Shown piece by piece: positions 18,823-26,967 of a stretch of DNA of 36,310 nt. The notes under the pieces are model-generated. The model was not told where the DNA came from and did no database searches. It saw only the letters and a list, made by a program, of their open reading frames with translations. The stretch is from Candidatus Minthousia equi (GTDB lineage Bacteria; Bacteroidota; Bacteroidia; Bacteroidales; Bacteroidaceae). The stretch covers positions 1-36,310 of the forward strand of contig JAGHTY010000147.1 in the NCBI GenBank assembly GCA_018065125.1, in the 5' to 3' direction. Every line of letters begins with the position of its first letter. Position 1 is the stretch's first letter. The translations under genes were made by a program, and so were the position numbers.

Positions 18823-19317
18823 ATGACATTACAAGTAATCGATATTTCTGAAGGTACATCCGTCGATGGTCCAGGACTTAGAACGTCTATCTATTTCGCC
18901 GGGTGTACTCATCATTGCAATGGTTGCCATAATCCCCAATCATGGGACGCTGCAGCAGGAAAACCTATGTCGATTGATGAAATCATCAAAGTGATAGATT
19001 ACAACGATTTCAATGTTACATTTTCTGGAGGTGATCCATTCTTTCAGGCAGATGCTGTTGCAGAATTGGCAAAGGCTATCAAGGAAAGGTTAGGGAAGAA
19101 CATCTGGTGCTACACAGGTTTTACTTGGGAGCAATTGATGCATACTCCATCTTATCTACCATTACTAGAGCAGATAGATGTATTGGTTGATAGTCCGTTT
19201 GTATTAGAGAAAAGAAATATTGAATTGCTATTCCGTGGCAGTGATAATCAAAGAATTATCGATGTGAAGAAATCAATTGCCAAACACGAAATTGTAGAAC
19301 TGACACAATATTATTAA
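18823..19317 (+). CDS. nrdG: Anaerobic ribonucleotide reductase-activating protein
   Basis: A 164-residue radical SAM activase that creates the glycyl radical on NrdD. The iron-sulfur motif CxxxCxxC is present as Cys28-Cys32-Cys35 in AGCTHHCNGCHNPQ, preceded by DGPGLR and followed by the FSGGDPFFQ motif that binds S-adenosylmethionine. Length is normal for NrdG. It forms an operon with nrdD (four-base gap) and ends at a bidirectional terminator. Confidence 0.96.
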   Translation: MTLQVIDISEGTSVDGPGLRTSIYFAGCTHHCNGCHNPQSWDAAAGKPMSIDEIIKVIDYNDFNVTFSGGDPFFQADAVAELAKAIKERLGKNIWCYTGFTWEQLMHTPSYLPLLEQIDVLVDSPFVLEKRNIELLFRGSDNQRIIDVKKSIAKHEIVELTQYY

Positions 19318-19335
19318 GGATATAAAAAAAGAAGA

Positions 19336-19362
19336 AAGGCGGGGATAAATCCTCGCCTTTTT
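19336..19362. terminator. Bidirectional terminator between nrdG and rubrerythrin
   Basis: AAGGCGGGGA (19336-19345) pairs with TCCTCGCCTT (19350-19359) with one G-T type mismatch around a TAAA loop, followed by T's. The A-rich left flank (19324-19337) gives a T-rich tail on the minus strand, so it can serve both convergent genes. Confidence 0.85.
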
Positions 19363-19388
19363 CCGAATATTAGTTATATAAAATAAAA

Positions 19389-19928
19389 TTAGTAGTTTTC
19401 AGCTTTGATCTGGAAATAAGCCTGAGGATGGTTACAAACAGGGCAAACCTCAGGAGCTTCCTTACCAACATGCAGATGACCACAATTGCTGCACTGCCAG
19501 ATGCAGTCGCCTTCACGAGAGAATACCAACTTTCCCTCTATGTTAGCCAGCAATTTCTTGTAGCGTTCTTCGTGTGCCTTTTCAATTGCAGCAACACCTT
19601 CAAACAAATCAGCAATTTCGTTGAAACCCTCTTCACGTGCTTCCTTTGCCATGCGTGGATACATGTCTGTCCACTCATCAAATTCTCCACTGGCAGCATC
19701 TTTCAGGTTATCTTCGGTAGAACCGATACCATGGAATAACTTAAACCACATTTTTGCATGCTCCTTTTCCTGAGCAGCAGTTTCCTCGAACAATGCAGCT
19801 ATCTGCACAAAGCCATCTTTCTTAGCTTTTGATGCATAATAAGTGTACTTGTTACGAGCTTGTGATTCGCCAGCAAAAGCAGCCATCAAATTAGCTTCTG
19901 TCTTTGTGCCTTTTAAATCTTTAGCCAT
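19389..19928 (-). CDS. rbr: Rubrerythrin
   Basis: A 179-residue non-haem diiron peroxidase that reduces hydrogen peroxide in anaerobes. Residues 1-135 are a ferritin-like four-helix bundle with the ligands in GESQAR (Glu21), Glu54-x-x-His57 (QEKEH), and the second-half EKAHEERY. Residues about 140-179 are a rubredoxin domain with Cys146-x-x-Cys149 and Cys162-x-x-Cys165. No clear TAnnTTTG promoter was seen upstream; the closest boxes lack the final G. The gene stands alone between nrdG and cbiA. Confidence 0.97.
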   Translation of the reverse strand: MAKDLKGTKTEANLMAAFAGESQARNKYTYYASKAKKDGFVQIAALFEETAAQEKEHAKMWFKLFHGIGSTEDNLKDAASGEFDEWTDMYPRMAKEAREEGFNEIADLFEGVAAIEKAHEERYKKLLANIEGKLVFSREGDCIWQCSNCGHLHVGKEAPEVCPVCNHPQAYFQIKAENY

Positions 19929-19984
19929 AATACTGTATTTAAAAAATTAGTTAGTAAATGTATTTAATGGTAAAATTAGTTGTT

Positions 19985-21301
19985 TTACTTATAATTCATT
20001 AATAACTTTAACTTTTTTAACAAGTTTGGCGTGAAATACCAATGAGTATATCCTGCAATTACGTTGTTAACCTTATATAATGCAGTATTTGTAGGTAATC
20101 CTTTCGCAGAAAACTGTGTTGCAATAGAAGGTAATGCTTCTGGATTTCTGATCTCAGAATAATGAAATTCATGACCTCTCCAAATATCACCATTTACACT
20201 AGTTTCTCTGTATCCTAAATGAAGATGTGCTTTTTCCATTGTGCATTCAAGAGGAAAAACATTTGCCATGGCAAACTTATTGATACCATCTTCCATGGTT
20301 AATGATTGAGTAAGATACATCATACCACCACATTCTGCAAAAATAGCTCCACCTTTTCGTGCATATTCATTAATAGATTGCAGCATTGTTGAATTACTAC
20401 TTAACTGTGCTGCATATAGTTCGGGATATCCTCCGGGAAGATACAATAAATCTGTGTTTTCTGGTATTTGCTTATCATAAAGAGGACTGATAAAACTAAT
20501 ATTTCCCAATTTCTTTAATGCAGAGATATTCTCTTGATAAATGAAATTGAATGCCTCGTCTTGTGCAATAACGATATTCTTTTCAGGATTTGGTAGGGTA
20601 GATGTAACCTCATATCTAACCTTGAATATAGTAGTGCATGCTTTTAATAATTTATCTATATCAACATGATCATTAACTAGTTTTGCTGCCTGCTCAATCC
20701 AGGTATTCATCTGCTGTTCATTTTCAAGCGTTAATCCTAAATGACGAGAAGGAACTTCTAACCCTTTGCATTTTGCGAGATATCCAAAACACTCTACACC
20801 AGCATCATCACAAGCTTTTTTCAAATAAGAAAAATGAGATTCGGAGGCAACTTGGTTGAATACTACACCTGCAATCTTTACATTTGGATTAAAATGTTTA
20901 AAACCATAAATGAGTGGTGCTACAGAGTATGCTGAGCTCTTGGCATTTACTAATAAAACAACAGGTATATTCAATAGTTGAGAAATGTCTGCAGCACTGC
21001 CTTTGTCTTTTTCGAAACCATCAAATAATCCCATTACACCTTCGGTTATACAAACCTCTGCTTTGGAACCATATTTAGCGTATATCTGTTGAACTTCCTC
21101 ATGTGAAGTCATCCATATATCAAGATTTATTGAAGTCTTTTGAGCAGCAATTCTATGAAATTGAGGATCAATATAATCTGGTCCACATTTAAATGGTTGC
21201 ACCATTATGCCACGTTGATATAAACAACGAAGTAACCCCATTGTAAATGTTGTCTTTCCACTGCCCGAAGCTGCTGCTGCAATTAGAATTTGTGGCTTCA
21301 T
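19985..21301 (-). CDS. cbiA: Cobyrinate a,c-diamide synthase
   Basis: A 438-residue glutamine amidotransferase that amidates carboxylates a and c of the corrin ring using ATP and glutamine. N-terminal P-loop SGSGKT (12-17), CGPDYIDPQFH (39-49), and EGVMGLFDG (87-95) are standard for CbiA/CobB. The C-terminal class I-type amidotransferase domain (about 240-438) has LYLPGGYPEL and the nucleophile Cys324 in FAECGGMMYL, with His in YTHWYF near the end. The gene diverges from the riboswitch-led receptor genes, and its promoter overlaps theirs; it has a leader too short for a riboswitch of its own. Confidence 0.95.
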   Translation of the reverse strand: MKPQILIAAAASGSGKTTFTMGLLRCLYQRGIMVQPFKCGPDYIDPQFHRIAAQKTSINLDIWMTSHEEVQQIYAKYGSKAEVCITEGVMGLFDGFEKDKGSAADISQLLNIPVVLLVNAKSSAYSVAPLIYGFKHFNPNVKIAGVVFNQVASESHFSYLKKACDDAGVECFGYLAKCKGLEVPSRHLGLTLENEQQMNTWIEQAAKLVNDHVDIDKLLKACTTIFKVRYEVTSTLPNPEKNIVIAQDEAFNFIYQENISALKKLGNISFISPLYDKQIPENTDLLYLPGGYPELYAAQLSSNSTMLQSINEYARKGGAIFAECGGMMYLTQSLTMEDGINKFAMANVFPLECTMEKAHLHLGYRETSVNGDIWRGHEFHYSEIRNPEALPSIATQFSAKGLPTNTALYKVNNVIAGYTHWYFTPNLLKKLKLLMNYK

Positions 21302-21325
21302 TTCTTGAATATTTTTTGCAAATAC

Positions 21326-21357
21326 TCTGCAAATATAAAAATAAATATCTAACTTTG
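21326..21357 (+). promoter_or_regulatory. Promoter of the riboswitch-receptor transcript
   Basis: TAACTTTG (21350-21357) is a full -7 match; TCTG (21326-21329), 20 bases upstream, is a weak -33. A start site about seven bases downstream would place the riboswitch at the 5' end of the transcript. It overlaps the cbiA promoter. Confidence 0.6.
21330..21337 (-). promoter_or_regulatory. Candidate -7 element for cbiA
   Basis: Read on the minus strand this is TATATTTG, a full TAnnTTTG match 28 bases before the cbiA ATG. No good -33 box. It lies between the -33 and -7 boxes of the rightward promoter, so the two divergent promoters probably exclude each other. Confidence 0.45.
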
Positions 21358-21361
21358 CACC

Positions 21362-21545
21362 GATTTGGTGAAGGAAATGTAAACTACATTTTCATGAGAG
21401 GGAATCTGGTTAGAATCCAGAACAGTACCCGCTACTGTAATACCTATCAAACAAGAGGCATTCTTTGCCACTGTTCAATTGAACGGGAAGGCGCTTTGCT
21501 TGGGGTTAAGTCAGGAAACCTGCCAAATCAGTTAAAGTGTTTGAT
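21362..21545 (+). ncRNA. Cobalamin riboswitch
   Basis: The conserved core is clear: a GGGAA...GGTTAGAATCC block (21400-21418), an ACAGTACCCGCTACTGTAA block (21421-21439), and the B12 box AAGTCAGGAAACCTGCC (21508-21524). These match the AdoCbl/MeCbl riboswitch consensus. It should bind a cobalamin and lower expression of the downstream receptors and, if the transcript continues, of cbiK. The outer limits are approximate. No U-tailed terminator hairpin is visible behind it, so control may be translational, by structures around 21540-21592. Confidence 0.93.
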
Positions 21546-21592
21546 TACTCCGGGAATTGGGTAACAGAGGATTTGTTTTTTATTTCTCCTTT

Positions 21593-23611
21593 ATGAAGAA
21601 AAGTTTTATGTTGACAACCTTATTGGGTTGTTCATTCTTGTGTACTAATGCACAAGTGCTTTTGGATGAGATAGTGGTTACCGGAACCGGTACTCACCGT
21701 CGTCTCAGCAATTCCCCTGCGCCTATTCAAGTAATCACTGCTGCAGATATAAAGAATGCGCATGTAACAAACCTTGAAGAAGCACTTACCAAACTTGCTC
21801 CAAACATCACTACCATGACTAACGGTATGGGTACTTTCATCAGTATGAATGGAATGAAAGACGAATATACTGTGATTCTTGAGAATGGTCGACGCCTTTC
21901 TGGTGATGATAGATACAATCGTATAAATGTGGCAAATATAAAACGTATTGAAATTCTAAGTGGTGCTGCATCTGCCCTTTATGGAAGTGATGCTATAGGT
22001 GGAGTTATCAATATTATTACTGATGATTTGCGTAATAGTGTGAATGTTGGAACACAAACACAATACACTAGCAAGGGTAGATTTTCACAAAGTATAAATG
22101 CAGATGTAAATCTTGGTAATTTTAGCATTTGTACCAGTTACCAACGTCGTGAATCGGATAACTGGCAGGTAAACAACATTGATGAGAACGGTTATAAAAC
22201 AGGAAGACCAATGTCGACTGGATTTCGTTCTGATAACATCAGTGAACGCATCACCTATAAAATAAATGATAAATTGCAGTTATATGTTCGTGGAAATCTA
22301 TACGATTACCAAACTAACCGTCCTCAGCAAGCAACGTATTTCAAGGCAAGTAGCAAGAAAGATGAAAATGGCAATGTGATTTATAATGAAACGCAAGCCT
22401 ATAAGTACAACATGAAGCATGGTGCATTCAATGTTGGAGCTGGTATGAAATATACCATTAGTAAAATTGCCTACATTGATGCAGAAATATATTCAGATAA
22501 CTACACTTCAAAATACAAATATTTTGTTAAGAGTGGTGATTTTGAACCTAATGATGAACAGGATGTAAATCGCACTCATTATTATAATGCAAATGTAAAG
22601 GGAATCTTTAAACTTGGTAATTGGAATAAACTGTCTGCTGGTATGGAGGCAGTAAACGAAGAATATCGAAGTGAATCTGATAATATTTCATTTAAGAGCA
22701 TGTACACTCTGGCAGTCTTTGCGCAGGACGAATTGGATTTAGGTGCGAATTGGCAGGGTGTTTTTGGTATACGTTATATTTATAATGAGAATTTCAAGAA
22801 TTATGCAACTCCAAATGTGGCATTGATGTACAAGTTAGGTAGTTTCCATGCTCGTGCATCAGTTGCAACAGCATTCCGGTCACCAACACTTTATCAAATC
22901 CATGGCACAGATGAGTCAAAAACTTCTGATCGTGCAACTATTGGAAACTTATCTCTCAAGCCAGAGAAAAGTATTTTCTATACTATAAACGCAGAATACA
23001 CACATAGTCGATTTGCAGTATCTGTTACTGGTTTTCATAATCATATCAGTGACATGATTGATTATGGTGTATTGACAGAAGAAGAGATTATTGCAAATGG
23101 CGCACAGGAGTTGCATCAGAAATTTGGTACAATTCGTCAGAGAAAAAACATAAACAAGGCTACTATAAAAGGATTAAGTATCAATGCTCAAGCGTATCTG
23201 GGTTTTGGCTTTACTTTGGGTGGTGGTTTTATTCATACCAATTCAGAAGCAAAGACGCAGAATACTAAGGGTGAATGGGCAGTAACTCCTGTTGACAAAA
23301 GTGTAAAGAATAGTGGTAATTTCTTTGCTCGCTGGAATCAGAGTTGGGATAACTACATTTTGAATGTTCAGTTGAATGGCCATATTCAAAGTCGTAGATA
23401 TTCAACAACCTATGGATATTCTCCAAGGTATTCTCAGTGGGATTTAACTACCCGTCATACGTTTCAGTTGAATGGTTACTCTATTGAGCCAGGATTGGGT
23501 GTTGAAAATATATTCAATAAACGTGACACAAGACCATGGAACAGTAATTTCTCGACCATTAATCCAGGTCGTGCAGTAGTTTTAAGTCTTGTTCTAAAAT
23601 ATAATAAATAA
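21593..23611 (+). CDS. btuB: BtuB-like TonB-dependent outer-membrane receptor (first)
   Basis: A 672-residue outer-membrane receptor. Signal peptide MKKSFMLTTL...NAQ (1-21), a TonB-box-like segment DEIVVTG (25-31), a plug domain (about 35-155, with VITAADI and the AASALYGSDAIGGVINIIT motif), then a 22-strand barrel. There is no carboxypeptidase-like N-terminal extension, unlike SusC proteins. The riboswitch directly upstream makes a corrinoid the likely ligand. Start choice: the in-frame ATG at 21557 would place 12 residues inside the riboswitch 3' region, while 21593 begins a proper signal peptide. The stop overlaps the next receptor's start (TAATG). Confidence 0.92.
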   Translation: MKKSFMLTTLLGCSFLCTNAQVLLDEIVVTGTGTHRRLSNSPAPIQVITAADIKNAHVTNLEEALTKLAPNITTMTNGMGTFISMNGMKDEYTVILENGRRLSGDDRYNRINVANIKRIEILSGAASALYGSDAIGGVINIITDDLRNSVNVGTQTQYTSKGRFSQSINADVNLGNFSICTSYQRRESDNWQVNNIDENGYKTGRPMSTGFRSDNISERITYKINDKLQLYVRGNLYDYQTNRPQQATYFKASSKKDENGNVIYNETQAYKYNMKHGAFNVGAGMKYTISKIAYIDAEIYSDNYTSKYKYFVKSGDFEPNDEQDVNRTHYYNANVKGIFKLGNWNKLSAGMEAVNEEYRSESDNISFKSMYTLAVFAQDELDLGANWQGVFGIRYIYNENFKNYATPNVALMYKLGSFHARASVATAFRSPTLYQIHGTDESKTSDRATIGNLSLKPEKSIFYTINAEYTHSRFAVSVTGFHNHISDMIDYGVLTEEEIIANGAQELHQKFGTIRQRKNINKATIKGLSINAQAYLGFGFTLGGGFIHTNSEAKTQNTKGEWAVTPVDKSVKNSGNFFARWNQSWDNYILNVQLNGHIQSRRYSTTYGYSPRYSQWDLTTRHTFQLNGYSIEPGLGVENIFNKRDTRPWNSNFSTINPGRAVVLSLVLKYNK

Positions 23612-25773
23612 TGAATATGAAGAGGGTATATTTGCTTTTATTGCTAATGTTACATATTGCTTATCTATCTGCACAAGACATGATTGACAAGCAAGGAAAG
23701 AAGGTGAATGTAAACCTTGATGAAGTAGTGGTTACGGGTACTGGTACACAGCATCTGCTTAAAAATGTGCCTGTCCAGACAGAGGTTATTACCAGTAAGG
23801 TGTTGCAGAATTATGCTGGTAAAAGTCTGGAAGATATCTTGGCAGGACTTACTGCTTCCTTTGATTTCAACGAAGGTGATATGGGTAGCCAGATGCAGAT
23901 GAATGGTTTGGGAAATAACTATATCCTTATTCTAGTTGATGGTAAACGAATTCATGGTGATGTAGGTGGTGAAAATGATTTAGGTTTGATTGATCCCCAG
24001 AATATCGAGAAAATAGAAATTGTTAAAGGAGCAGCTTCTGCATTATATGGTAGTGATGCTATTGCTGGTGTAATCAATATCATTACTAAAAAACATGATC
24101 AGGATGGTTTAACATTGGATAATACAACAAGATACGGTGCTCATAATGATCTTCGCCAGCATAATGGTATTGCTGTTAAGTATGGAAAGTGGCAATCATA
24201 CACTAATTTCCAATTGCAGCACAATGATGGTTGGCAGAATACGGGAGATGAATATACAGAAGGAACCTTGGTTCATGATAGTCGCAATAAAACTGTGAAC
24301 AAATATACTAATTGGCAAATAGCAGAACGTATTGACTATACACCTTCTAATAAATTAGGATTATATGCAGAAGGTACTTATTATCATAAGATAATAAACC
24401 GTCCTACTAATGGTTTGTATCCTTCTTGTGATGTATATACTTACGATTTGATGTATAAGAATGTCAGTGCTTCAATTGGTGGAAAGTATCGTTTGAATAA
24501 TTTTGATTATATTACAATGGATATTGATTGGAATAAACATGCCTATTTCTATCAGTATACAGCAAATACGCTAGAAGATGGTTATGATCCTAATGGAAAC
24601 TTCACTAACTATTTCCCATATCTGCCAGGTCAGCATCATTTACAAAGTGATCAACAGCGTACTATGGCAAATTTAAAAGGTGTATTTTTCTTACCATTCG
24701 AAAATACTCTTAGCGCGGGTGCTGAATTTAGATATGATTATTTGAATGCACCAACACGTGTGAAAGGAAAAACTGCAGATGATTGGACAGCAGCATTATA
24801 TATTCAGGATGAATTCAATTTGCTTAGCTGGTTTAATCTTACAGCAGGTGTGCGTTTTAACCAGAATGCAGCTTTCGGATTTAGGGCAACACCTAAAATT
24901 AGTGCAATGTTCTCAATGGGCGATTTCCGCTTACGATTGGGATGGAGTGAAGGTTTTAAAACGCCAACTCCAAAAGAATTGCAATATCAATACCTTCGAC
25001 AAATGGGACAAAATACCTATTTCTATATGGGTAATCCAAATCTAAAACCACAGGTAAGTAATTATTCTTCTGCAAGTATTGAGTATCGTGGTAATAAGAT
25101 TACAGCATCTGTTACAGGTTATTATAACAAACTGGATAACATGATAACTTTGGTAAACGTACCAGTAAGTATGATTCCTATTGGTTCTACAGAGTTTCTT
25201 GGAGACGGTAGTACAACAATCATTCCACGTATGTATATGAATATGGAAAAGGCGAAGACTTATGGTGTGGACCTTAATCTTACATATAACATTAACAAGG
25301 AGATTACTTTAGGTGCAAATTATAGTTACCTTGATACTGATGCTGAAGTGTATGACGATAGTCATGATAAATTGAAAAAGGTGGTCATAGATGGTATGGC
25401 ACATCACAAGTGGAATGCATATGCAACCTTTAATCATAAATTTACTTCTACCTATAAATTAGGATTAGGTCTCTATGCACGTGGAAGCAGTATGCGCTAT
25501 TATCAGAATGATGGTAATGGAAAAGCATATCAGATTTTGCGATTTAATACAACACATGACTTTACTGGTAAAGGAAAGCTTACTTATAGAATAGAGGCGG
25601 GTATGGATAACATTCTGGATTTTGTTGATAGAACTCCACGACATAATCACTTGGGTTCTACCACTCCAGGACGAACACTTTATGCATCTTTTACCATTAA
25701 ATTCACCCAAGGAAAGAAATTAATAAATAATATTATTCACAAATCAAACAAAAACAGTGATGAAGAAGATTAA
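23611..25773 (+). CDS. btuB: BtuB-like TonB-dependent outer-membrane receptor (second)
   Basis: A 720-residue receptor of the same architecture as its upstream neighbour but clearly diverged: signal peptide to about residue 21 (LSAQ), TonB-box-like DEVVVTG (36-42), plug with KGAASALYGSDAIAGVINIIT, and a long barrel. The last barrel strand appears to be LYASFTIKF; about 19 hydrophilic residues ending NSDEED follow it, unusual because outer-membrane barrels normally stop at the terminal aromatic residue. The tail is encoded across the start of cbiK, which overlaps by 14 bases. Likely a corrinoid receptor with a different ligand preference; this is inferred from the riboswitch and neighbours. 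Confidence 0.9.
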   Translation: MNMKRVYLLLLLMLHIAYLSAQDMIDKQGKKVNVNLDEVVVTGTGTQHLLKNVPVQTEVITSKVLQNYAGKSLEDILAGLTASFDFNEGDMGSQMQMNGLGNNYILILVDGKRIHGDVGGENDLGLIDPQNIEKIEIVKGAASALYGSDAIAGVINIITKKHDQDGLTLDNTTRYGAHNDLRQHNGIAVKYGKWQSYTNFQLQHNDGWQNTGDEYTEGTLVHDSRNKTVNKYTNWQIAERIDYTPSNKLGLYAEGTYYHKIINRPTNGLYPSCDVYTYDLMYKNVSASIGGKYRLNNFDYITMDIDWNKHAYFYQYTANTLEDGYDPNGNFTNYFPYLPGQHHLQSDQQRTMANLKGVFFLPFENTLSAGAEFRYDYLNAPTRVKGKTADDWTAALYIQDEFNLLSWFNLTAGVRFNQNAAFGFRATPKISAMFSMGDFRLRLGWSEGFKTPTPKELQYQYLRQMGQNTYFYMGNPNLKPQVSNYSSASIEYRGNKITASVTGYYNKLDNMITLVNVPVSMIPIGSTEFLGDGSTTIIPRMYMNMEKAKTYGVDLNLTYNINKEITLGANYSYLDTDAEVYDDSHDKLKKVVIDGMAHHKWNAYATFNHKFTSTYKLGLGLYARGSSMRYYQNDGNGKAYQILRFNTTHDFTGKGKLTYRIEAGMDNILDFVDRTPRHNHLGSTTPGRTLYASFTIKFTQGKKLINNIIHKSNKNSDEED

Positions 25774-26881
25774 GTATTTGTTGTTGGCAATGATGGCAAT
25801 CATGTCAACTGTGTCATTCACTGCTTGTAGCAGTAATGATGAGAACATCCAGAACAACTGGACAACTTACCAGAATCAGGTAAATGAAACTATCAAGAAC
25901 ACTCAGAGCAAGAGCAAGAACAGCAAGGCTATTCTTTTGGTTGCTTTCGGTTCAACTTGGCAGCAGGCATTCGATGCATTCGATTCTACAAAGAAGGTAT
26001 ACGAAGCTGCATTCCCTGGTTATGACGTATTCGTTTCATTCAGTTCTGCAATTTGCATCAACCGTGCTGCTGCAGGTGAGCATGTTGCTGATGGTGCAGA
26101 AGTTCGTAACTACTATGCTCCTAACTTCTGGTTGCAGGGCTTTGGTATGTTGAAGTGCTATAAGGACATTACAGTTCAGTCATTGCAGGTAATTCCTGGT
26201 GAGGAGTTTACCCGTGTTATCAACTACATGAAGGACTTTGCAAACAACTCATTGGGTGATATTGATGACGATTATTTGGCAACTGTAACTTTGCGCCTGG
26301 GTACTCCATTGTTGGATACCAAGGATGACGTAGAGGCAGTAGCAAAAGCTTTGGACAAGAATTATGGCAATTTAGCAAAGCAGGGTGTTGTAGCATTCAT
26401 GGGTCATGGTAACCCTGACTCATACGACACTTACTCTGGCAATGTTCGCTACACTCAGCTGGAAGAGTCTTTGCAGTCAATCAACCCTAATTATTTTGTT
26501 GGTACTGTTGATATGCCAGATAACTATAAGACTAGCGTATGGGTTCGTATGCAGGGTGCTGGTATTGTGAATGGTAAGGTATTTTTGCATCCATTGATGT
26601 CTATCGCTGGTGACCATGCAAACAATGATATGGCAGGTGATGATGGTGAGGATATGAATCCAGATGAATATGAATTCAATGAAGAAGGCGAAATCGAAGA
26701 CTTAAGTTGGAAGTGGTATTTCCAGAAGGCTGGTTATACCTGTAACAACGAGACATGTATTGTAAAGGGTTTGCTTGAGGTTAATGATGTTCGCGCCGTT
26801 TGGATGCAGCATACCAAGGATGCAATTATGAATGCTCCACTTGAGGATTTCTATCACTCAAAGAATCCTGAGGTAGAATAA
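25760..26881 (+). CDS. cbiK: Lipoprotein form of sirohydrochlorin cobaltochelatase CbiK
   Basis: A 373-residue protein with a type II signal peptide (lipobox FTAC, Cys23) followed by a Ser/Asn/Lys-rich linker and a CbiK chelatase domain (about 55-365). Domain signs: LLVAFGST (60-66), the His216 motif FMGHGNPD, and the metal-site His286 in SIAGDHANNDMAGD. CbiK inserts Co2+ (or Fe2+) into sirohydrochlorin. The lipoprotein signal puts it outside the cytoplasm, unlike Salmonella CbiK; periplasmic CbiK is known in Desulfovibrio. An acidic insert (about 294-315, over half Asp/Glu) lies directly behind the metal-site motif. Start ATG at 25760 is preferred over the adjacent GTG at 25757. Role could be metal insertion, removal or binding tied to the TonB receptors. 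Confidence 0.9.
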   Translation: MKKIKYLLLAMMAIMSTVSFTACSSNDENIQNNWTTYQNQVNETIKNTQSKSKNSKAILLVAFGSTWQQAFDAFDSTKKVYEAAFPGYDVFVSFSSAICINRAAAGEHVADGAEVRNYYAPNFWLQGFGMLKCYKDITVQSLQVIPGEEFTRVINYMKDFANNSLGDIDDDYLATVTLRLGTPLLDTKDDVEAVAKALDKNYGNLAKQGVVAFMGHGNPDSYDTYSGNVRYTQLEESLQSINPNYFVGTVDMPDNYKTSVWVRMQGAGIVNGKVFLHPLMSIAGDHANNDMAGDDGEDMNPDEYEFNEEGEIEDLSWKWYFQKAGYTCNNETCIVKGLLEVNDVRAVWMQHTKDAIMNAPLEDFYHSKNPEVE

Positions 26882-26912
26882 TTGCCGGTTAGGGAACTTT
26901 TATATAACTTTG
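26881..26912 (+). promoter_or_regulatory. Candidate internal promoter before cbiH-cbiC
   Basis: ATTG (26881-26884), 20 bases, TAACTTTG (26905-26912). The -7 match is full. A start near 26919 would give the ring-synthesis genes a riboswitch-independent transcript. Confidence 0.55.
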
Positions 26913-26948
26913 TCATCCTAAACAGGGTATTTCCCTGTTTGGGATGAC
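26912..26948. promoter_or_regulatory. 16-base-pair dyad in the cbiK-cbiH gap
   Basis: GTCATCCTAAACAGGG (26912-26927) pairs along its full length with CCCTGTTTGGGATGAC (26933-26948), one G-T wobble, around a TATTT loop. There is no U-run on either strand, so it is not a typical terminator. It begins at the last base of the candidate -7 box. It may be an operator, an attenuating structure, or a transcript-processing or stability element. Confidence 0.7.
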
Positions 26949-26967
26949 TTCATCGTAAAAATATAAC

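Noticed and set aside
21557-21592. Upstream ATG at 21557 as start of the first receptor
   Set aside because: It would add a non-signal-like extension in the riboswitch output region; the ATG at 21593 begins a standard signal peptide.
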